Source: Rossellomorea pakistanensis (GTDB lineage Bacteria; Bacillota; Bacilli; Bacillales; Bacillaceae_B). Taken from it: 64,000 bases of DNA. Position 1 is the first letter of the stretch. Every line of letters starts with the position of its first letter. A program made the translations under genes and the position numbers. The stretch covers positions 124,001-188,000 of the forward strand of contig NZ_JAFBDZ010000006.1 in NCBI RefSeq assembly GCF_016908495.1, given 5' to 3'. Below, one piece after another: positions 17,801 through 25,381 of this stretch. Under the pieces are notes generated by a model that saw only the letters and a list, made by a program, of their open reading frames with translations, made no database searches and was not told the origin of the DNA.

Positions 17801-18879
17801 CTCTTGTCAAACAGACAATCAATTCCGTACGTTTAGATGCACTAGACGTAGCAACGAACAAAACAATAAGAAAGGCTTATAATCTTGTCCCTGAGGGTAC
17901 TTCTCATATGACAGGAACATATGACAAGAAGTCCGCGAAGCCAGGAGATAGTGTCACATTTACAATGACGGCAAATAATGTAAAGCAATTAAAAGAAGCG
18001 AACTTCACTTTATATTATGGCAATTCAATGGAAATTACTGATATAAAGAAAAATACTGCATTAGCTAGTTATGGGGATAATGTTGAACTGAAAACAGATT
18101 TATCCATTGGGTCTTATTCCAATGCAAAAGTGAATATCATCTTCAATGGAGAGCAAGAACTGACTGGGGACCTTCCTCTGTTTGATATTACATTAAAAGT
18201 GACCGATAACATTTTGACAGAGTATGCCGGATTCCACTCTACTAGTAATCGATACATTGATGTAAATGGAAATACTGTACCTGCTCAAGGGTTTATTGAA
18301 GGGCTGAAATTGTTCAATCAAAAGGGGAGCATCAGTGGCGCCTTTGTTGGTCAAGGGTTCTTAAAGCCTGATACTTCCGTTGATTTTTCTAGAGATTATT
18401 CTAAAGTAGGTGCTACGGTTAAGCTGATTAGTCCAGATGGAACAGAATACACGTCTGATATTAGTGAGAGGGCTGGCTTCCGCTTTACTAACTTACCAAT
18501 CAATGAAGATCCATATACACTCGTCGTTGATATCCCTGGTCACTTCAAATATTTCGAGAAAATCTTTATCAATAATGATGCAGATGGTCAGCTATCAAGT
18601 GTCGTTAAGTCAACGACAGCATTTACCTATGCAGGGGATGTTAATCAAGATGATGTCATTGATGTCTTAGATGCCATCTCTATGCAGGAACGTTGGAAGT
18701 CAGATGACCGTTCGGCCGATATTAATCACGATGGTACCGTCGATGAGAAGGATTTCAGTTATATTGAAGAGAATTATTTAATGCGAAACCATACATTAGA
18801 CGAACTGAAAGATGCTGTTGAAATTTATAAAGGTAAGACACTTGATAAAATAAAAGAGGAATTAGGTCTTACAAACTAA
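14824..18879 (+). CDS. Secreted Vpr-like subtilase with cohesin-like and dockerin domains (copy 1)
   Basis: This 1351-residue exoprotease has a signal peptide (about 1-29), an I9-like propeptide (about 60-180) and an S8 catalytic domain with D225, H278 and S596. A PA domain is inserted at about 435-525, as in Vpr. Beta-sandwich repeats follow. Next come a cohesin-like module (about 1029-1135), a carboxypeptidase-regulatory-like module (about 1160-1262) and a type I dockerin. The two dockerin calcium loops are D1272-x-N-x-D-x3-D1280 and D1299-x-N-x-D-x3-D1307. It should digest extracellular protein. Cohesin plus dockerin in one protease is unusual for an aerobic bacillus. The tail ends 'GKTLDKIKEELGLTN', nearly shared with the next gene. 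Confidence 0.9.
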   Translation: MISKKLTVVGLSIGLALSSISFSPYNVLGETSSTSNLSSMDVLENLTDIQREALKKLELNEKTGLQLSPDVSLENDDEISVIVEFHNKPIKVSQIQASLKGEKLSKSKAKNMIAKDHKEFKEDLSKIFKDNKKNDKPYTIKYSYTEAFNGVAMTLPANKVEMLLNSSAVKTVWGNKAVSIEPPISEEDSKQSFSTKMADSNPYLGIDRLHHEGVTGEGIKIGVIDTGIDYNHPDLADAYVGGYDLVDNDNDPMETTYEDWEKTRKPEFLSGQAYYTQHGTHVAGIIAGQGKNNSDYSTTGVAPGADIYGYRVLGPYGGGTTENVLKGIDQAVIDGMDIINLSLGASINDPYFPTSVAVNNAVLSGVTTVVAAGNTGDEAYTLGSPASSALALTVGASDVPLDLVTYEGQLASHSVNLQIIGKHYSDKLEEFEGKKLPIVEVGLGKSSDYTGKNVEGKIALVSRGEISINDKIKYAKLNGAEAIFIYNNEEGHIPYYLGENKDFIPTFSLSKNDGEALLEDLSTTDEFFFGKIGSITTEGDRLADFSSRGPSRTNYDIKPEVTAPGVGVQSTVPSYMVNPEDMDNYEYAYQRLSGTSMAAPQVAGMTALLLESDPDLQPEDVKTMLMNTADPLNGDYSVFEVGAGRVDPYEAIHSPMKFQVVDETMTIDSGEKVLIDEKTGGMSFGTQYNDGKHSRDLRTIEVSNHGSEKKIFKGSVEFTNHSLDAKKNGVQVVFKDKLSVKAGKSQKTNAFVIVPKTAEHGLYEGYMTYENIENPNETYQVPFSIRVVEEGFDFLQFDKQVLTTNSGYYFGTFPVATFGFQLNTNVEKVDVVLADGKTGEDIGYVGNFEGSELQIGIPYGLYGYGGEYYSFTGDEDYPIHLKQKIAEHGHYKMKFIATNEKGRTFTEVEDIFVDNNKPELKTSIDEKLVYEYEEGQEVYPINGSLVDKDVKDIQAAGIDISQADNYIYEYLYTNVPDYRIFPNSDGSFEMDIPLVKQTINSVRLDALDVATNKTIRKAYNLVPEGTSHMTGTYDKKSAKPGDSVTFTMTANNVKQLKEANFTLYYGNSMEITDIKKNTALASYGDNVELKTDLSIGSYSNAKVNIIFNGEQELTGDLPLFDITLKVTDNILTEYAGFHSTSNRYIDVNGNTVPAQGFIEGLKLFNQKGSISGAFVGQGFLKPDTSVDFSRDYSKVGATVKLISPDGTEYTSDISERAGFRFTNLPINEDPYTLVVDIPGHFKYFEKIFINNDADGQLSSVVKSTTAFTYAGDVNQDDVIDVLDAISMQERWKSDDRSADINHDGTVDEKDFSYIEENYLMRNHTLDELKDAVEIYKGKTLDKIKEELGLTN

Positions 18880-18892
18880 TAATCGATAATAT

Positions 18893-18930
18893 CCGTACCC
18901 ATGCCAAGATTTTCACGGGTACGGTTCTTT
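18893..18930 (+). terminator. Terminator between the tandem proteases
   Basis: The stem ccgtaccc / gggtacgg with a 16-nt loop is followed by ttcttttatt. The second protease therefore probably has its own promoter in 18931-19180, an AT-rich gap in which I see no gene. Confidence 0.75.
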
Positions 18931-19199
18931 TATTACTATCAAGTATCATTGCAAAACCTAGTTTTTCGAACGGCAATTTTCCCAAATTGGACAGGATTAT
19001 AGTCTTGTGACTTTTATCCTGCATGATAATTTAGAATTAGGTATTTGCAGAAAAGAGTGATTTTTCTTCGTTATTCAAACTTAAAAACTCTTAAAACCCC
19101 TTAATATTCCATATAAATTTAAGTGAATTCCCCCCAATGACAGACTATCTATTCGACAATATAATTAATAATAGAAAGATAAGAGAAGGGGATGGACAA

Positions 19200-22100
19200 A
19201 TGAAAAACAGAAAGTATCCAAAAATTGCATTAAGTCTTGGTCTACTTTTAGGTGCTGTTGCACCGATGGGCTATCAAACTAATGGACATGCAGAAACGAA
19301 ATCAAACGCAATGAATATTTTAGCTAGTCTGTCAAAAGAACAGCGTGAAGCATTGCAAAAACTAGAAGCGAATCGAACGTTGAGGGGACTCCAATTATCA
19401 AGAGACATTGATTTAACGAGTAAAGAAGAAGTGACCGTCATTGTCGAATTCGATCAGCTTCCAGCAAAGACGGAACAAATTCAAAAATCACTTAAGGGTG
19501 AGAAGATTTCCCTCGAAAAAGCAAAGAAAAAGGTAGAGGAATCTCATGAAAAATTTAAAAAGGATTTACAAGCCAAAATAGGGGAAAAGAAGAAATCTAG
19601 TAAAGAAGATTATAAAATCAAATATACGTATAAAAATGCTTTAAACGGAGTGGCATTAACACTACCTGCCAATGAAATTGAGAATCTACTAGAATCAGAA
19701 GTTGTTAAAGCTGTTTATAGCGAACTAGAAGTACAGCTTACTCCTCCACCGAAAACAAAAACAAAAGAAGAAGAAGGATCAACCACTAAAGTCGACAGTA
19801 TTCCTTTTTTAAACATTGATAAATTACATAAAGAAGGGTTTACAGGAGAAGGAGTTAAGGTTGGAGTCATTGATACAGGAGTCGATTACAACCATCCTGA
19901 TTTAAAAGAGGCCTATAAAGGTGGATATGATTTCGTTGACAATGATGACGATCCAATGGAAACGACTTATGAGGAGTGGAAAAAGTCTGGATATCCAGAA
20001 ACGAATCAAGGCAGTACCTATTACACAGAACATGGTACGCATGTATCAGGAACCATTGTAGGTCAAGCGGAAAATGATTCTGATTACAAAGTGATCGGAG
20101 TAGCACCTGATGCGGAATTGCATGCATATCGAGTATTAGGAAAATACGGAAGCGGATCAAATAGCGCAGTGATTGCAGGAGTTGATCGTGCCGTTGCCGA
20201 TGGGATGGATGTTATTAATCTATCTTTAGGAGCATCGACTAACAACCCGCTTGATGCCTCCAGCTTAGCGGTAGATAACGCTGTATTAAGCGGAGTTACA
20301 GCCGTTGTTGCGGCTGGAAACACTGGAGAACTTGGAAATAGTACATTGGGATCACCTGGTGCCGCTGCACTTGCTTTAACAGTTGGTGCCAGTTCTGCTT
20401 CCTCTTATGTTACAACCTATGAAAGCAAGTTCTCAATTGAGGGACAAGAACTAAGTGGAAACTTGCAATTAATGACGCAAAAATGGACGGATGATTTTAG
20501 TAACCTGAAGGGTGAAACGTTTGAAATCGTTGAAGTGGGAGAAGGAGGATTAGCTGATTATAAGGACAAAGATGTAAATGGAAAGATTGCTTTTGTTGTT
20601 CGTGGGTCCCACGCTCTCATTGATAAAATGAAATATGCGAAGCAAAACGGTGCAGCTGGGGTCATCATTTATAATAATAATGCAGAAGAAGGTCATATTC
20701 CTCACTACTTGGGAGAAAGCAATGACAATATCCCAACTTTTTCATTATCGAACAAAGATGGTTTAGCGGTTAAAGAACTTTTTCACACAGGAACTCCTAC
20801 TATCACTCTTGGAGAGGTAGGGAAAGCGGAAATTAGTGGGGATGAGCTTGCTTATTTTAGTTCAAAAGGACCTTCAGGAACATTGTATGATATTAAGCCA
20901 GAAGTGACAGCACCTGGTGTCAATATTCTTTCAACAGTTCCATCCTATATACAAAATAAAGAAGACCAGTCAGACTATTCTTATGCCTACCAACGATTAT
21001 CAGGAACGTCGATGGCTTCGCCGCAAGTGGCTGGAATTGCCGCATTGCTACTTCAAGCACATCCGGACTATACACCGAGTGAGATTAAATCAGTCTTAAT
21101 GAATACGGCTGATCCGTTAAAAAATCAATATAGCGTATATGAAGTAGGAGCTGGTCGAGTTGATCCGATGCAAGCGATCCATTCTGACACGGTCATTTCC
21201 GTTCTTGATGAGACACCATATATTGAAAATGGCGAGGAAACCATTATTCCAGAACGAACCGGTGGCCTAAGCTATGGCTTCATACCGATGGATAATGAAA
21301 ATATTATTAAAACGACAAATCTTTCAATCTCAAATACAAGTAAAGAAAACAAAAAATATAATGTTTCGGTAGAGTATAATGTTGGAGCATCAGCATCAGG
21401 ATCTTTAGATGCAAAGAAAAATGGTGTAAAACTAAATGTTCCTAAGTCTATTAAAGTGAAAAAGAACAAAGAAGAACGTTTCAATGCATTCCTTACTATT
21501 CCAAAAACAGCCAAGAAAGGTACGTATGAAGGGTATATTTACTTTGAAAATAAAAAGGATCCAAAAGATAGCTATCGTATTCCATTCGGAGCGAAAGTTG
21601 TAGAAGAAGGAATAGGCTACTTTAAAGTCTATACACCAAGTATTTCGACAAATCGTGTGACAAATCCTTACAGCAGAAAAGCGACAGATCTCGATTTCAA
21701 ATTAAATTCTCCAATGGAAAGACTTGATTGGGTATTGGTGAATCCGGAGACAAAAGAAGAGTTAGGGTGGATTTTAGGGGTTGACGCAACTGGAGCAGCC
21801 ATCGATTACGATTATTATCTTGATGATGGTTTCGCAGGCTATTATTATCCATTTACAGGACATGAAAAGAAACCAATCAGTTATACAAAGGTCAGAGCTG
21901 AAGACGGAATCTATGAAGTGAAAATGATCGGAACAGCAAAAGACGGGAAGCAATATGAGAAGTCATCAATGATCAGCCTTGAAAATGGCGCTCCAACAGT
22001 GATGTATGACGATACGAACGCTATCCCAGCAGGTGATCTTCCGATTGTGGAGCTGCCTGAAGGTCAGAATACAGTTACTGTCTCAGGAACCATGATCGAT

Positions 22101-23300
22101 AACGAAATGAAAGCGGCACAATCCGCAGGCATCCCGCTAACGCAAGCAGATAGCCATTTGTGGTACGGACCAAGCGGACCAAATTATCGATTGGATGTCG
22201 ATGAGAATGGAAAGTTCTCGAAAGAAATAAATATTTTTGGAAACTTTACACAGATTCAATACTTAGGAGCAGATTATGCAGGTAACACCGCAGTTCCAAA
22301 GGTCGTTTATTATGCTAGAGAAGGAGCCCAATATGTGTTTGCCCAACCGGATAAAGAATCGTACAAAATGGGAGATAAAATCACTTATACCTTCTACGCC
22401 AACAACCTGGAAAAAGCGCATGACTTTTCAATGAACTTCTATTATAGCGACAAATATCTGGATGAACCGGTGAACTTCAAACTCGCCGACGGCCTTCCGG
22501 AAGGATCAGAATTGGTTGACACAACCACAAAGCCGGGAACAACAAAATCAGTGATTGATATTTCAATCCCTGGTGAAGGTGTATCTGGAGATGTTGCACT
22601 ATTTGAAATGACAGTCGATACGAATGCAGATGAATTCAGGCCCGTATATGCACCAATATTCAGCAACAGTACCATGCAGGTTAATGGAAGCTCTCGTTTG
22701 ACAACCAAAATAGGTGCTCATCCAATCTATCCGATGTTCTCAAAAGTGGATGCAGGATTTTTAGGTGCTGAAGGGTTACTAACTGATGCAGGAAAGTTTG
22801 ATTACAGCAGAGATTATACAGAAGTAGGAGCAGCAATCAGTGTGGAAGATGCGAAAGGAAATTCTTATCCTGGAAGACTCGAGTCCAATGGACGAGTGTA
22901 TTTTGATAAATTACCGTTAACAGAGACGAAGTATACGGTAGTCATCGATATACCTGGACATTATACGACCTTTACACCGCTTGAAGTCGGACGTAATGAA
23001 GGCGGCATCGATATAGGGGAATCTATTGGCTATAGGACAGCAGTATCGAAACCAGGAGATATCAACAAAGATAATGCAATTGATATCCATGATGCCATCT
23101 TAGTAGAAAAGCATTGGGGTACGGACTATAGAAACACAGACATTAACTTTGATGGCACGACCGATAAAAAAGACTTTAAACTGCTTGAAAAGTATTACCT
23201 GAGTGAAAATGATTTTGTTCTTGATACACCAGATCCTCAATCAGAAGCAAACGGGAAGACCATCGACACGATTAAAAAGGATCTAGGAATCACGCCTTAA
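19200..23300 (+). CDS. Secreted Vpr-like subtilase with cohesin-like and dockerin domains (copy 2)
   Basis: This is a 1366-residue paralogue of the preceding protease with the same module order. It has a signal peptide (about 1-33), an I9-like propeptide and an S8 domain with D225, H278 and S604. A PA insertion, beta-rich repeats, a cohesin-like module (about 1040-1140) and a regulatory-like beta module follow. The dockerin is at about 1286-1337, with loops starting at D1287 and near D1314. The tail 'GKTIDTIKKDLGITP' mirrors copy 1. I chose the ATG at 19200 for its gaagggg site and immediate signal peptide; the frame is open 21 codons upstream. The pair is a tandem duplication with clear divergence. 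Confidence 0.9.
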   Translation: MKNRKYPKIALSLGLLLGAVAPMGYQTNGHAETKSNAMNILASLSKEQREALQKLEANRTLRGLQLSRDIDLTSKEEVTVIVEFDQLPAKTEQIQKSLKGEKISLEKAKKKVEESHEKFKKDLQAKIGEKKKSSKEDYKIKYTYKNALNGVALTLPANEIENLLESEVVKAVYSELEVQLTPPPKTKTKEEEGSTTKVDSIPFLNIDKLHKEGFTGEGVKVGVIDTGVDYNHPDLKEAYKGGYDFVDNDDDPMETTYEEWKKSGYPETNQGSTYYTEHGTHVSGTIVGQAENDSDYKVIGVAPDAELHAYRVLGKYGSGSNSAVIAGVDRAVADGMDVINLSLGASTNNPLDASSLAVDNAVLSGVTAVVAAGNTGELGNSTLGSPGAAALALTVGASSASSYVTTYESKFSIEGQELSGNLQLMTQKWTDDFSNLKGETFEIVEVGEGGLADYKDKDVNGKIAFVVRGSHALIDKMKYAKQNGAAGVIIYNNNAEEGHIPHYLGESNDNIPTFSLSNKDGLAVKELFHTGTPTITLGEVGKAEISGDELAYFSSKGPSGTLYDIKPEVTAPGVNILSTVPSYIQNKEDQSDYSYAYQRLSGTSMASPQVAGIAALLLQAHPDYTPSEIKSVLMNTADPLKNQYSVYEVGAGRVDPMQAIHSDTVISVLDETPYIENGEETIIPERTGGLSYGFIPMDNENIIKTTNLSISNTSKENKKYNVSVEYNVGASASGSLDAKKNGVKLNVPKSIKVKKNKEERFNAFLTIPKTAKKGTYEGYIYFENKKDPKDSYRIPFGAKVVEEGIGYFKVYTPSISTNRVTNPYSRKATDLDFKLNSPMERLDWVLVNPETKEELGWILGVDATGAAIDYDYYLDDGFAGYYYPFTGHEKKPISYTKVRAEDGIYEVKMIGTAKDGKQYEKSSMISLENGAPTVMYDDTNAIPAGDLPIVELPEGQNTVTVSGTMIDNEMKAAQSAGIPLTQADSHLWYGPSGPNYRLDVDENGKFSKEINIFGNFTQIQYLGADYAGNTAVPKVVYYAREGAQYVFAQPDKESYKMGDKITYTFYANNLEKAHDFSMNFYYSDKYLDEPVNFKLADGLPEGSELVDTTTKPGTTKSVIDISIPGEGVSGDVALFEMTVDTNADEFRPVYAPIFSNSTMQVNGSSRLTTKIGAHPIYPMFSKVDAGFLGAEGLLTDAGKFDYSRDYTEVGAAISVEDAKGNSYPGRLESNGRVYFDKLPLTETKYTVVIDIPGHYTTFTPLEVGRNEGGIDIGESIGYRTAVSKPGDINKDNAIDIHDAILVEKHWGTDYRNTDINFDGTTDKKDFKLLEKYYLSENDFVLDTPDPQSEANGKTIDTIKKDLGITP

Positions 23301-23340
23301 AGCTTTTCTTTTCATCACCTACAAGATTTAACATAAATAT

Positions 23341-23381
23341 AACAAAGAAAGGTAGACCAAAAGGGGCTACCTTTCTTTGTT
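23341..23381 (+). terminator. Terminator-like hairpin after second protease
   Basis: A perfect 15-bp stem (aacaaagaaaggtag / ctacctttctttgtt) lies about 40 nt after the protease stop. There is no long T-tract on the + strand. Confidence 0.65.
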
Positions 23382-23538
23382 GTAGTATCTTTCAAACATA
23401 CACGCTGATAATCGTTCTTTTTGCTATCAAACAGATAAAAGTATTCAAAAAACTCTTTTTCTCCATATGAATAAAAGATATGATAATAAAAAGCACAAAG
23501 CTGAATTCTAATAGTTGATACAGCTAGGAGTGAATACG

Positions 23539-24777
23539 ATGAGTCTAGGAACACTCGTTAAATTTTATAGGGAAAAAAATGAACTGACACAAGAAGAACT
23601 CGGAAAAGGAATTTGCTCTGTTTCACATGTAAGCAAAATTGAGCGTGGTATTACTCAATACTCTTCTGAAATTATGGATTTATTGAGCAGAAGATTAGGA
23701 ATCAATCTTGAAAGTGAGCTGCAATCACTGCAGAAATATGAGCGGTTACTCGACGAATGGCATGACAGTATGGTAATGCAGCAAGAAAGTGAAGTGGAAC
23801 GCTTAAAGGAAGCCATTGAGAAAAATTCTCTATTTTTGATCCAACCGATACAAAATAAATATTTTTTATTACAGGCCAGATACTATCTTCTAAAAGGAGA
23901 CTTAAAGCAAGCGGAAAGAAGATTAAGTGAAATGAATCATCAACGTAAAGAATTAGGCTCCTATGAGCTTCATTTACTTCACCATCTTTTAGGAATGACA
24001 GAGATTATTAAAGGACGATTCAAAAAAGCACTAGAATACCTTCTTCAAATCAACGAAAAAGAGTATTTAAATAATGAATTTTATTACCAAATTGCGATTG
24101 CGTATCTAAATCTTCAATTTAAAGTGAAGGCCTACCATTATAGTGAATTAGCTCTTGATTATTTTAGAAAAACGAATAACTTTAAAAGAGTTATTGATGC
24201 AGAAACGGTCAAATTAATAAGTGAAGGAAGAAATGAGTTTTGGGATTTTGAGGATCTTGTAGGCAGGTACAATAAACTTATCGTACAATGCGATATGATA
24301 AATGAGACACCCAAAAAGGCGGTTTTATTAAGTAACTTAGCTTATGAGTATTCCTTTGCCGGAGATTATAATAGGGCTACAGTGTACTATAAAAAGACAT
24401 TAGAGCTAATGGAACCTGAAACCAAGACACATAAATATTTAAATAATTTAATTGGATTTGTTTTTTGCAGTCTTCAACTTGAAAAGAATGGTGAAGATGC
24501 GAAGCTAGCTGATTTAATAGAGCTGGGTAGGAAAAACGCAGAAAAAATACAAGATCAAAGCAGTTTACTATTCTTCCAAATGCTCAGTTTGTTACAAAAA
24601 AATAAAAAAGAGTTATATTTTGAGTTTATTGAAGAGAAAATTATCCCTTTACTAGAAGAAAGCGGAAAATATCAACAATTACTTACTTATGAAAAATCGA
24701 TGTTTCAGCATTACTTAGACCAAGGGAATAAAGAGAAAGCATTAAAATATGCAAGTAGGTTTGTTAACAAAAGCTAA
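23539..24777 (+). CDS. NprR/PlcR-like HTH-TPR regulator (RRNPP family)
   Basis: This 412-residue protein has an N-terminal Xre-type HTH (about 3-62: 'LGTLVKFYREKNELTQEELG', 'SVSHVSKIERG') followed by helical TPR repeats to the end. That is the architecture of peptide-responsive regulators such as NprR and PlcR. These bind a short re-imported peptide in the TPR groove, which alters DNA binding. The ATG at 23539 is preferred (aggagtg site 8 nt upstream); the frame is open eight codons further. It lies just after two large exoproteases, a plausible target because NprR-type regulators control extracellular proteases. A small gene with its own promoter follows. Confidence 0.8.
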   Translation: MSLGTLVKFYREKNELTQEELGKGICSVSHVSKIERGITQYSSEIMDLLSRRLGINLESELQSLQKYERLLDEWHDSMVMQQESEVERLKEAIEKNSLFLIQPIQNKYFLLQARYYLLKGDLKQAERRLSEMNHQRKELGSYELHLLHHLLGMTEIIKGRFKKALEYLLQINEKEYLNNEFYYQIAIAYLNLQFKVKAYHYSELALDYFRKTNNFKRVIDAETVKLISEGRNEFWDFEDLVGRYNKLIVQCDMINETPKKAVLLSNLAYEYSFAGDYNRATVYYKKTLELMEPETKTHKYLNNLIGFVFCSLQLEKNGEDAKLADLIELGRKNAEKIQDQSSLLFFQMLSLLQKNKKELYFEFIEEKIIPLLEESGKYQQLLTYEKSMFQHYLDQGNKEKALKYASRFVNKS

Positions 24778-24954
24778 AAGTAAAAGTGTCTTGTTAATCC
24801 CTAAGTTAAAAAACAAAAATATCAGCAGTTGCATGATTTTTGAAAACAAGTCCCAGCTTCATTTAGCTGGAAGGGAAATCAAAAAGAAGAATTGGAATTC
24901 TCTACTATACTTGGTAAGCGTAATCATTATTCATCTAAATATTTTCAGTTTCCC

Positions 24955-24984
24955 TTGCATAAAATTTCAGAATAATTATATAAT
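24955..24984 (+). promoter_or_regulatory. SigA-type promoter for the small downstream ORF
   Basis: TTGCAT at 24955-24960 and TATAAT at 24979-24984 are separated by 18 nt. The promoter lies between the RRNPP regulator and a small ORF with a strong ribosome site, as in regulator/peptide cassettes. Confidence 0.55.
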
Positions 24985-25023
24985 AAATATATTAATCAGT
25001 ATTTTATGGAGGTGGGAATTGAG

Positions 25024-25143
25024 ATGAATCGTTCTGTAGGATTGCATGGTCAGTTTTTAGAATATATTTACATTTGCCGTGCAATTTTTCATGGTTTTGC
25101 TTTCAACGGGATACGTATGCCCTTTTTTAGCAAATTCATATAG
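25024..25143 (+). CDS. Candidate signalling-peptide gene (reading frame uncertain)
   Basis: An ATG at 25024 sits 9 nt behind a strong ggaggtg site, 40 nt after a good promoter, and a terminator follows at 25197. The frame as read gives 39 residues without an obvious export signal. Dropping one base near 25067 would join the first 14 codons to another frame. The product would then end 'FFMVLLSTGYVCPFLA' plus 'NSYRTER', stopping at 25156. That form looks like an exported Phr/PapR-type propeptide with a hydrophobic core and a short C-terminal peptide. Promoter, size and position support a peptide gene for the adjacent regulator. The frame problem may be a real mutation, a sequencing error or chance. 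Confidence 0.35.
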   Translation: MNRSVGLHGQFLEYIYICRAIFHGFAFNGIRMPFFSKFI

Positions 25144-25196
25144 AACAGAACGGTAAGAGGTCTCAGGTTCCTAGCTTTCATAATAGATCATTAGGA

Positions 25197-25223
25197 AGAG
25201 AGCATCCGTATGCTCTCTTTTTG
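25197..25223 (+). terminator. Terminator of the small peptide-type unit
   Basis: The stem agagagcat / atgctctct with loop ccgt is followed by five T. Confidence 0.9.
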
Positions 25224-25243
25224 TGTATGTAGCTTTTGAATGT

Positions 25244-25332
25244 AGGTTGACCTATTAGGATCTAGGATCACTTTGATTATTCAAGGTATGGTTCTAGCTT
25301 CCTTTGGTCAACCTTTTTTTGAAAAAGAATAG
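25244..25332 (+). promoter_or_regulatory. Possible attenuator leader of the ABC-F gene with a small uORF
   Basis: A 9-bp stem (aggttgacc 25244-25252 / ggtcaacct 25306-25314) encloses a second stem (ctaggatc 25262-25269 / ggttctag 25290-25297). It runs into seven T, ending 61 nt before the ABC-F start. An ATG at 25288 opens a 14-codon uORF (MVLASFGQPFFEKE, 25288-25332) that overlaps the 3' arm. Ribosome stalling on it could open the terminator, as known for some antibiotic-resistance ABC-F genes such as vmlR. No clear promoter is seen in between, so it could also simply terminate upstream transcription. Confidence 0.45.
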
Positions 25333-25381
25333 TGAGACCCTCTTACCTCCATATATTTCGAAAACGAAAGGAAAGAGGACA

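Noticed and set aside
24749..25027. 92-codon ORF after the RRNPP regulator
   Set aside because: It overlaps the regulator end and the promoter at 24955, and has no plausible start.
25304..25381. Upstream TTG start of the ABC-F protein
   Set aside because: It would start inside the leader hairpin; the family N-terminus and ribosome site fit the ATG at 25382.
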